This document shows, one piece after another, positions 9,000 to 15,573 of a DNA stretch of 64,000 bases. Every line of letters begins with the position of its first letter. Within the stretch, counting starts at the first letter, position 1. The stretch is taken from assembly GCF_024746795.1 (NCBI RefSeq), contig NZ_CP080523.1, forward strand, positions 686,265-750,264, in the 5' to 3' direction. A model generated the notes under the pieces. It searched no databases. It saw only the letters and a program-made list of their open reading frames with translations, and was not told the DNA's origin. This DNA comes from Mesorhizobium sp. AR10 (GTDB taxonomy: Bacteria > Pseudomonadota > Alphaproteobacteria > Rhizobiales > Rhizobiaceae). A program made the translations under genes and the position numbers.

Positions 9000-9530
9000 C
9001 TATTCGCTAATGGGCGGAAACGGTGTGATCGACCAATCGATCAATTCGACGGCACTTTGAAGTATTGCCTCGGTCCGAGTATGGCTGTGTGAAAAGGCGA
9101 TGACATATCCCATGGAGTCTAGGCAATCGCCTTTCCTGATGATCGGCGTCTTGGGTTTAGCACACAATTTGACCTCGGCCACACCAGGTACAGCCGCCGC
9201 CCGACTGCCGTCATCGATCCAGTCGAGGGTGCCATCCTGATCGGGAAGTAGGGACCGCCAGCCAGCAATTTGCGAATGCCTTTTGCGCAAATCCCATTCG
9301 TCGCCGGTGACAAGTTTGATGTGCTCGGTGATGAGATCGATACCGTAAGCCAGCTGAATGTGTTCAGGACCGCCACCAAGGCGCGGATTGACTTCAATGA
9401 CGACTGGGCCACGCTTCGTCCACCGGAGTTCAATGCACGTTGGCCCCTAGCCAAGGCTCAGAGCTTGCAAACAACTCAACGAAACATCGATACTACGCTT
9501 ATGCTCGTCATCAGTTAGCGGAGCGGGAAA
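9000..9530 (-). pseudogene. C-terminal part of an ATP-grasp ligase, with one nonsense codon
   Basis: Read on the minus strand from 9530, the frame encodes an ATP-grasp C-terminal half: FPAPLLTDDEHKRS, a helical block, then GPTCIELRWTKRGPVVIEVN followed by PRLGGGP, the metal- and phosphate-binding loop of carboxylate-amine ligases of the biotin-carboxylase-like group. A TAG at 9447-9449 sits exactly where relatives usually have Trp (LGxGPT), so one base change accounts for it. Upstream homology ends abruptly at 9530, next to a Met-rich gene, so the N-terminal half has been deleted. Substrate cannot be inferred. Confidence 0.7.
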
Positions 9531-9541
9531 GATCCTGCAAG

Positions 9542-9700
9542 ATGACCGCCACCGGCATGGTCTGCGAAATGACCCCGATGAACGACGCCTCGAAGGACAT
9601 GTTCATGGAATGCTGCAAGCGCATGATGGCCATGAACGGCGCCGGCATGCCGATGATGATGATGTGCGGCGGCATGATGATGATGGGCTCGATGGCCTGA
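9542..9700 (+). CDS. 52-residue Met- and Cys-rich small protein
   Basis: The protein has 19 methionines and 4 cysteines (positions 8, 24, 25 and 42) in 52 residues, including two runs of four Met near the C-terminus (PMMMMCGG and MMMMGSMA). This composition is typical of soft-metal, especially Cu(I), binding peptides; no larger domain or signal peptide is present. The upstream ribosome binding site is weak (GAGCGGGA about 14 bases before the ATG). A rho-independent terminator follows 24 bases after the stop, which supports a real transcript. It is convergent with an XRE-cupin regulator whose other neighbour is also Met-rich. Copper binding is inferred from composition and from the copper enzymes nearby. 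Confidence 0.65.
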   Translation: MTATGMVCEMTPMNDASKDMFMECCKRMMAMNGAGMPMMMMCGGMMMMGSMA

Positions 9701-9723
9701 GCGCTACCGCTCTATCTTTGAGA

Positions 9724-9749
9724 AGGGCCGCCTAGCCGGCCCCTTTTTT
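9724..9749 (+). terminator. Rho-independent terminator after the Met-rich gene
   Basis: GGGCCG (9725-9730) pairs with CGGCCC (9737-9742) around a 6-nt loop, with a run of six T at 9744-9749. It closes the plus-strand Met-rich transcript and lies directly before the convergent XRE-cupin gene end. Confidence 0.8.
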
Positions 9750-9751
9750 GT

Positions 9752-10372
9752 TCAGCCGACAGCCTCGACATAAGTCATGACGAGGTAGGCGATCGCCTCG
9801 CTGCCGCCGGGGTTCCCGTAGCTGTGCGGCACATCGGCTTCGAACAGGATGGCATCGCCTTCGGACAGGTGATGCGGCGCCTCCTGGCCCGCCCGGATCT
9901 CGAGTTGGCCTTTCGCCAAGATGATGTTCTCGATCGTGCCCGCAGCATGCGCCTCGGCGTTTTCGGTGTGTCCGGCCGCAAAGCGCAACTCGTAGAACTC
10001 GACCTTCCGTTCCGCGTCGAAAGGAAACAAGGCCCGCGATGTGAATTTGCCGTCGACCGAGGTCAGGATTTTCGCATGTTGGCGGCGCAGGACCACAGTC
10101 CCTTGCACCTTTTGACTGTCGAGCAGCGTGGCAAAAGGAACGCCCAGTGCTGTGGCGATCTTCCAAAGCAGGTTGATGCTGGGAGCGCTCATGCCGGTTT
10201 CGATCTGGCTGAGCATGGCCCGGCTGACGCCTGACAGCTTCGCAAGCCGCTCAAGGGAGTGGCCTTGCCGCGTCCTCAGCCGGCGCAGATTGCGTCCGAG
10301 GACCTGTGGCAGTTCATTGGCGGCTTCATCGCTCTCACCAATTTGGATGACGTTTGAGAACGGGTCCGCCAC
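9752..10372 (-). CDS. XRE-family regulator with C-terminal cupin domain
   Basis: A 206-residue protein. Residues 25-80 form an XRE helix-turn-helix (LGRNLRRLRTRQGHSLERLA, SGVSRAMLSQIETG, PSINLLWKIATALGVPF). Residues 120-200 form a cupin barrel with an FEADVPHSYGNPG loop. Such HTH-cupin proteins usually sense a small ligand, often an amino acid or amine, through the cupin and repress or activate nearby genes. It shares the strand with a 59-residue Met-rich protein gene ending 8 bases upstream of its start, so the two are probably cotranscribed. The ligand is unknown; a link to metal or copper stress is only suggested by its neighbours. Confidence 0.85.
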   Translation of the reverse strand: MADPFSNVIQIGESDEAANELPQVLGRNLRRLRTRQGHSLERLAKLSGVSRAMLSQIETGMSAPSINLLWKIATALGVPFATLLDSQKVQGTVVLRRQHAKILTSVDGKFTSRALFPFDAERKVEFYELRFAAGHTENAEAHAAGTIENIILAKGQLEIRAGQEAPHHLSEGDAILFEADVPHSYGNPGGSEAIAYLVMTYVEAVG

Positions 10373-10379
10373 GGCTATT

Positions 10380-10559
10380 TCAATTCTGCGTCGAAGGTGT
10401 TCCGACCGGATAAACCGGCATGAACCAGACCGGCACCCAAGCCATCGGCACCATGCCCGGCATCATGAAAAGGGCTTCCGGCGGACGCGTTAACTGTTGT
10501 GCATTCCGAGCATGGCGGAAGGCATCCAAGCTGACGACGTTTGCGGATTGCGCAGACAT
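10380..10559 (-). CDS. 59-residue Met/Pro/aromatic-rich small protein
   Basis: From the ATG at 10559 the protein reads as a basic N-terminal half (VVSLDAFRHARNAQQL) followed by MMPGMVPMAWVPVWFMPVYP, a hydrophobic run rich in Met, Pro, Trp and Val. That run could be a short membrane-associated segment or a soft-metal site. Its stop is 8 bases before the XRE-cupin start, suggesting a leader-like two-gene operon. I know of no described function. The longer frame up to 10595 adds residues without support. Confidence 0.5.
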   Translation of the reverse strand: MSAQSANVVSLDAFRHARNAQQLTRPPEALFMMPGMVPMAWVPVWFMPVYPVGTPSTQN

Positions 10560-10595
10560 TGTGTGCTTCCTGCATGTTCCTGGCCAATTACCCAA

Positions 10596-10859
10596 TATTA
10601 GCCGTGGGACCGTTGACTGGCAGAGTGCTCGATTCCATTTTAGGTCTCTCGGGGAAATATGAATTCCATCACGGACCGACTGGTGAGCATGGCAGTGCGA
10701 TATACGGGGAGCTGGGCCTTGGCTGCGATGCAGACGCGGTGCTGGATGCAGGCCTGCCTAGGGTCGTCGAACGACGGCATTCCTGTTGGGTGCATCCACC
10801 CGTCCTGACATAGTCTGCGAAAGCACCGGTTTCCCAGCAGAGAATTACATGGTCGACCT
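10596..10859. other. Intergenic stretch without recognisable gene
   Basis: About 260 bases between the Met-rich small gene and the glutathione S-transferase remnant. No frame here shows a recognisable family. Confidence 0.4.
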
Positions 10860-11085
10860 CTACGCCGGTCGCGAAGCGTCGCCGGTGACACGCGGCACGC
10901 TGTGGCCGCGCTGCACAGCTGGGCGATCGGCCAGTTCGAGATACCAGCGCCTGACATTGGCAAAGTCGGCGAGGGCGGTCACGTGTCGCTCGATCCGCGA
11001 TACCGACGGCCAGATCGCGATGTCGGCGATCGAATAGTCGCCGCCGACGTAGCGGCGGCCGGCGAGCCGGGTCCAGGGTCGCACA
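10860..11085 (-). pseudogene. C-terminal fragment of a glutathione S-transferase
   Basis: The frame encodes LAGRRYVGGDYSIADIAIWP, a helix, then NVRRWYLELADRPAVQRG and SVP, which is the conserved C-terminal half of beta/Yghu-like bacterial glutathione S-transferases (YSIADI and RPAVQRG motifs). The N-terminal thioredoxin-like domain with the catalytic residue is missing; homology stops near 11085, where it abuts a thermonuclease fragment on the opposite strand. A relic of recombination. Confidence 0.7.
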
Positions 11086-11099
11086 ACCTGTCTCACTGG

Positions 11100-11591
11100 A
11101 TTGGACATTCGCCGGGGCCGATCGCCGGTGTAGCTTCCGTCATCGATGGCGACACGATCGAGATCCGCGGACAACGCGTCCGCTTAAATGGCATCGATGC
11201 GCCTGAATCCGCCCAACAGTGCAACGACGCCAAGGGCTTTCGATATCAGTGCGGCACCAAATCTGCTGCTGCCCTTGATACGTTCCTCACACTCTCCAGG
11301 CCCACGCATTGCACGTTCGTTTCGTGGGGCAGGTACCGCCGCTATGTAGGCGACTGCCACCGCGCGGACGGCAAGAGCGTAGCCGGCTGGCTGGTCGAGA
11401 ATGGCCTAGCCGTAGATTGGCCCAAATACGGTCACGGGAACTATGCGGAGCAGCAGGCGGCGAAGGTTGTCGTGTGGCTTGGCGTGTTTTAGGCGCCCGG
11501 GGATTGCCGCGCCGAACCTGCCGAGGGCGCTAAACCATCCAGCAGCCAGCCGCTCGGCATCATCAGCCGCCCTCAGGTAGCGCAGAACTGA
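11100..11591 (+). pseudogene. Thermonuclease (SNase-like) gene, 5'-truncated, with a premature TAG
   Basis: The SNase core is well preserved: IAGVASVIDGDTIEIRGQRV, RLNGIDAPES, a Cys-containing FRYQCG block, RYRRYVGDC and LVENGLAVDWPKYGHG. Normal relatives are exported and have a signal peptide, which is replaced here by sequence running antisense through the GST fragment. The frame stops at TAG 11490-11492 where relatives have Glu (VFEAPGDCRA); past it the same frame stays open for 32 more codons to TGA 11589-11591. Both ends are therefore damaged, although the catalytic core could still be made as a cytoplasmic protein. Confidence 0.65.
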
Positions 11592-11819
11592 CAGCTTTCG
11601 GATTCGGACCTTTAGAAGCGAACGTCCATACCTGCGCGAGCTGCCGGAGTGAACCGTCCACCGACGCCACGTTTCAGCGCTGCATCTCGTCCAACCCTTT
11701 CTGAACGCTCCTGCGATTACGTGAGCGACGTGAAAACGTTCATCCGCCTGCAATTCGTGGAATACATGATGACCGGCGTGCGGCCGAAGACCGATACGGA
11801 GCAGTGATCCCGCGCAGCT
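11592..11819. other. Fragmentary stretch
   Basis: No intact gene. A short open piece near 11715-11807 (CDYVSDVKTFIRLQFVEYMM) looks protein-like but has no start and no recognised family. Confidence 0.3.
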
Positions 11820-12131
11820 TCAAGGACGCCGGAGAAATGCGTCGTCAAAAAGCACACGGAACTGGTCTATGGCCTCTTCAAAGCGGTCAAATCCTTCCTG
11901 CCTAAGCTTCGCTGCAAATGCGATGCTAGGGTCGGTTCCGACGATGGCAGACCAGTAGTATTGGACCATCCCCCGCGCGTCCCGCTCGTTGAGCCGCATT
12001 ATGGTGTAGTTGATCCCCCTCCTTAGGCTGTCTGATGTTATCGGGGACGCAAGGATCGGGTCGAAGACGTGCTCGTGCAGAAAAGCTAGGATTTCTCGTT
12101 CCTTACGGCCATGAACTCTCGGCATGTCCAC
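11820..12131 (-). CDS. Hypothetical protein, 103 residues
   Basis: A small, charged, helical protein (KEREILAFLHEHVFDPILAS and ERDARGMVQYYWSAIVG) without signal peptide or known motif. Its amino-acid usage is protein-like and the reading frame is intact, but no ribosome binding site or conserved context supports it strongly. It lies in a degraded region, so it may be a surviving accessory gene or the remnant of a larger one. Confidence 0.45.
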   Translation of the reverse strand: MDMPRVHGRKEREILAFLHEHVFDPILASPITSDSLRRGINYTIMRLNERDARGMVQYYWSAIVGTDPSIAFAAKLRQEGFDRFEEAIDQFRVLFDDAFLRRP

Positions 12132-12269
12132 ATCCCAGCAATTGGCGGTGTTTATTCTTCCACGCGCTGTGTATCATACACCTTCAGTCCTGGCCGAGAA
12201 TGCCGTATTTGCAGGCACATTGCGGGGCTTTGGGTGGCTCTTTTTAGCGAGGAGTTAAAGGGCGCAGTA

Positions 12270-12690
12270 AGTTTCCGCGTACGTGAAGGACGTTGCCCGA
12301 AAGTTTGAGAGGGGAAACGCCACTGAACACACCTATCGCGAATGTCTGGTCACACTCTCCAATGCGCTGTTGGCCAACTAATACAGCCTTACGAATGAGC
12401 CGAAACGGCAAAAATGTGGGGCTCCCGACTACATCCTGGAAAAGGGCGCAGTGCCCGTTGGCTACATCGAGGCGAAGAACATCGGTGCCTCACTCGACCA
12501 GATGGAAGGCGGTGAGCAACACCGTTGGCATCGCGAAGGTCGTCAAGGGTAAGGTCTTGCTGCAGCCGGACTAGGTCGAGCGCTTTTTGACCTATTTCAA
12601 AGCCTTCGCTGACTATCGCACTCAGACAATCCGAAATTCAAAACTGCTCGCACAGGTGATGGCCGTAAGGCGATCCTCGTGAAGGACGTA
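12270..12690 (+). pseudogene. N-terminal remnant of a type IIG restriction-modification enzyme
   Basis: A frame without start codon reads YVKDVARKFERGNATEHTYR, then a block ending in an in-frame TAA, and resumes with TNEPKRQKCGAPDYILEKG and VPVGYIEAKNIGASLDQM. The PDY...YIEAK pair is the PD-(D/E)XK endonuclease motif of type IIG (Eco57I-like) proteins. A later frame (VERFLTYFKAFADYRTQTIR, from about 12573) matches the next helical part of the same family. The methylase domain is absent. This is a second, dead restriction enzyme in the window, distinct from the one at 4.2-7.1 kb. Confidence 0.65.
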
Positions 12691-12877
12691 TTTACGCGGA
12701 TCTTGGCAAGCGACGAAAACTCCGGCCTTCACGACTAGTATAATGCCTTTAAACAGGTGCCCCGGCACACGGTTATCCGGATATGTAGTTATCCCGATCA
12801 AATCAAGGATCAGTTTCTTAACAATGTGAGGCTCGCCTAGTTTTGGAATAAAATCGACCAACTCCTCCGTTGCCGTG

Positions 12878-13123
12878 TTAAGTTGCTCCCCACTCCGATC
12901 CATCGAATTCGGCCGCTACCTTTTGAACAGCCACCGCATCCTTGATTTTCTTTAGTGCCGCGATCTGCGCATCCGCAGTGGTAGGTGCGTCTTCGGCCGA
13001 ATCTATAGCCTCAACGTCTGCCTTCATTTCCGCAATGACTTTCGAGTGTACTGCTGCCTCAACTCGGGTCTCTTTACCGATCTTTCCTTTCAGTTTCGGC
13101 CACGCTCTGCGGAACTCCCGCAT
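12878..13123 (-). CDS. Hypothetical helical protein, possibly frameshifted remnant
   Basis: An 81-residue, Lys/Glu/Ala-rich frame resembling a coiled coil (EAAVHSKVIAEMKADVEAID). A second frame on the same strand (12622-12903) overlaps its end and continues with protein-like sequence (EELVDFIPKLGEPHIVKKLI), so the two may be halves of one frameshifted gene. No family is recognised and the region has lower GC than its surroundings. Confidence 0.3.
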   Translation of the reverse strand: MREFRRAWPKLKGKIGKETRVEAAVHSKVIAEMKADVEAIDSAEDAPTTADAQIAALKKIKDAVAVQKVAAEFDGSEWGAT

Positions 13124-13295
13124 CGCCCGATTTCCAACTCCGACTTCCTGCTGGCGGAAGGCGTAACAAGCTTATTAGGAAAGTTGGAGAAAAAGGCGAT
13201 TTCAGGCCGAATCCTGCTTTTCACGCTCAAACAAAATATTGAATTTCATTTTCTTTTTGCTAGGCTTGAGATCGGTCTTTTCTGGGGGTGGGGTG

Positions 13296-14780
13296 ATGGC
13301 TATTCGGCGAGACGCGGCAACTCTTGGTGCTGGTTGGAATAAGACTCTAGTCAATTATGCTCTCGCGGTTCGCGCACTGGACAAATTGCCATTCGATAAT
13401 CGCAACTCCTGGCGCTTTCTTGGGGCGATGCACGGGTTCGACGCACAACTATGGGGATCGGTCGGGTTGCTGTCCGACGGAGAACAGATCCCGGCTGACA
13501 TCAACGGCGACTATGGCAACCAGTGCCAGCACGCGAGCTGGTATTTCGTTGCGTGGCACCGCGGCTATGTTGGCGCGTTTGAGGCTGTCGTGGCGGCTAA
13601 GGTCAAGGAACTGACCGGCGACGACTGGGCGCTGCCCTATTGGAACTACCTCGATTCGTCCAATGCCGACGCGCGCAAACTGCCACAGGCATTCCTAGCC
13701 GACACTATGCCCGACGGTACGGAAAATCCGTTGAAATATTATGGCGGGACAGCGATGCGCGACGCTGCCGTGACCGCGATCAAACCGGGGTCGCGCGACA
13801 AGTTCGACCTCGATTCGATGGACGAAGATGATTTTTTGGTCGGCAACCAGGGCGGGATAGGTTTCGGCGGAGGCATTTCGGGTGGGTTCATCCAGTTCGG
13901 CAACTGGACCGGAGATCTCGAGAGCAACCCGCATAACATCGTTCACGTGCTGGTAGGCCGAGGCGGCGGCTGGATCGGCGATCCGATCACGGCGGGCATC
14001 GATCCATTGTTCTGGCTTCACCATTGCAACATCGACCGGTTGTGGCAAGCTTGGATGGGCGCGCCCGGCAAGCATATGGTCAACGACCCGCGCTGGTACC
14101 ATGGGCCGGCCGACCGCGCGTTCATCATGCCAGTCGTGGGCGGCAACAAACCCGGAATCAGCTTCGGCGGGCAGGATTGCCTTGCAGAGGGTCTGTTCTT
14201 CCCGCAATACGACGATCTCACCAAGGGAACAGGGGTCACTCAAGGAGTTCAAGCCGTGGCGCGCGTCAGCATGGGGCCATCGGAAAGCCAGACGGTTGAA
14301 GTGATTGGCGCCAACGCCGGACCTGTCCGGGTGAGCGCTGAGCCTGCCATGACCGAAGTCGCGGTCGACTTGCCGCGGGCCAATGCGGCGGTGATGTCGA
14401 TGGGGGTGACCGAGCTAGGCGAGGTAGTCTCGCGGCTCTATCTTGCGCTCGAATCGGTAAAGGGTAACCTCGCGTCGGGCATGCTCGATGTCTACCTTGA
14501 TCTGCCCGAAGGGGCGAAGCCGGAGGAGCACGCCGAGAAGCATGTCGGCAGCGTGGCGCTTTTCGGGCTCAACGTCGCTTCGAAGCCGGATGGTCCGCAC
14601 GGCGGCAATGGGCTGAGCTACACCATCGACGTTACCGACCAAGCAAAACAGTTCACCGCAGCGGGCTTGGGCAAAGGCCTGCTCAAGGTCACGCTGCAAA
14701 CACGCGACGGCCATTCGGGTGACGCCACGATCACGGTCGGCCGGTTAAGCCTGATCAAGCGCACCGGCAAAGTCGGTTGA
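13296..14780 (+). CDS. Tyrosinase / polyphenol oxidase with C-terminal beta domain
   Basis: A 494-residue type-3 copper protein; the ATG at 13296 follows a GGGGGTGGGG ribosome binding site. The CuA site is formed by H46 (AMHGFD), H79 (CQHASWYF) and H88 (AWHRGYVGAFE). The CuB site is formed by H213 and H217 (NPHNIVHVLVG) and the HH pair at 242-243 in DPLFWLHHCNIDRLW. Tyrosinases hydroxylate monophenols and oxidise o-diphenols to quinones. Residues from about 340 on form a beta-rich domain like the one that shields the active site in plant-type enzymes. No export signal is visible. It leads an operon with DUF2182 and a caspase-like gene. A second, differently built tyrosinase lies at 30 kb. Confidence 0.9.
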   Translation: MAIRRDAATLGAGWNKTLVNYALAVRALDKLPFDNRNSWRFLGAMHGFDAQLWGSVGLLSDGEQIPADINGDYGNQCQHASWYFVAWHRGYVGAFEAVVAAKVKELTGDDWALPYWNYLDSSNADARKLPQAFLADTMPDGTENPLKYYGGTAMRDAAVTAIKPGSRDKFDLDSMDEDDFLVGNQGGIGFGGGISGGFIQFGNWTGDLESNPHNIVHVLVGRGGGWIGDPITAGIDPLFWLHHCNIDRLWQAWMGAPGKHMVNDPRWYHGPADRAFIMPVVGGNKPGISFGGQDCLAEGLFFPQYDDLTKGTGVTQGVQAVARVSMGPSESQTVEVIGANAGPVRVSAEPAMTEVAVDLPRANAAVMSMGVTELGEVVSRLYLALESVKGNLASGMLDVYLDLPEGAKPEEHAEKHVGSVALFGLNVASKPDGPHGGNGLSYTIDVTDQAKQFTAAGLGKGLLKVTLQTRDGHSGDATITVGRLSLIKRTGKVG

Positions 14781-14796
14781 TACGCGGGGCGCGGCT

Positions 14797-15573
14797 ATGA
14801 CCGGTATGATCGAGCACTTTCGCCGCCCACCGTGGCCAGCGCTGCTGGGTGTCAGCGCAGCCGGCTACGTGCTCTGGCTGTTGGGCTCGATCGGCGTTCT
14901 CCCGGCTGCCGTGTGCGGTCCCGGTGGAGGAGGTTGGCCCGGTGGCGTTGAACTGTGGGAGGTAGTCGCGGCTACGCTCACGCTCAACTCGCCCGGATCC
15001 CTGGTGACAGGTTGGAGTATGATGCTTGTGGCGATGATGCCGCCTTTGGTGGCGGCGCCGATTGTGCATGTCCAGCAATCGAGCCTGGTACGGCGCAGGG
15101 CACGTGCCGTCGCCGGCTTCCTTGTAGGCTATTCGATGGTATGGCTCGCCATGGGCGTCCCGCTCGGATTGCTCGCAATGCAAGCGCAAGCCGCCTTTGG
15201 CTCTTTGGCATTCCCGCTTGCCGTCGCCGTGGCGTTGATATGGAGCGCGAGCCCTGCCCACCGACGGTTACTCAATCGCGCCCATCGCCTACCACCGATC
15301 AGCCTGTTCGGCATGCGCGCGGACGGTGATTGCCTTGTCTTCGGAATCGACCACGGCCTGCTGTGTGCCGCCACCTGCTGGGCATGGATGCTGGTGCCTC
15401 TGCTGGGCGGAGGCTGGCATTTTGCGGCGATGCTGGCGACCGGAACGATCCTGCTGGCCGAGCGGCTGAGCTTGCCCCGGACGGCACAGTGGCGCATGCC
15501 CGTGGCCATGGCGCTTGCTCTGCGCCTGCGCGCGCACCTCTTTCCGCTCGTATTGAACCGGCGCCATGGCTAG
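14797..15573 (+). CDS. DUF2182 predicted metal-binding integral membrane protein
   Basis: A 258-residue protein with about six membrane segments. The WSMMLVAMMPPLVAAP segment near residue 70 is the conserved DUF2182 signature with its Met-rich membrane helix, and DHGLLCAATCWAWMLVPLL near residue 185 is the second conserved block. The family is annotated as predicted metal-binding; the Met and Cys residues in membrane helices would suit copper. It begins 16 bases after the tyrosinase stop and overlaps the caspase-like gene by 8 bases, so the three genes are cotranscribed. A plausible job is copper delivery for tyrosinase, which is inference. A broken second DUF2182 gene lies at 21.2-21.4 kb. 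Confidence 0.8.
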   Translation: MTGMIEHFRRPPWPALLGVSAAGYVLWLLGSIGVLPAAVCGPGGGGWPGGVELWEVVAATLTLNSPGSLVTGWSMMLVAMMPPLVAAPIVHVQQSSLVRRRARAVAGFLVGYSMVWLAMGVPLGLLAMQAQAAFGSLAFPLAVAVALIWSASPAHRRLLNRAHRLPPISLFGMRADGDCLVFGIDHGLLCAATCWAWMLVPLLGGGWHFAAMLATGTILLAERLSLPRTAQWRMPVAMALALRLRAHLFPLVLNRRHG

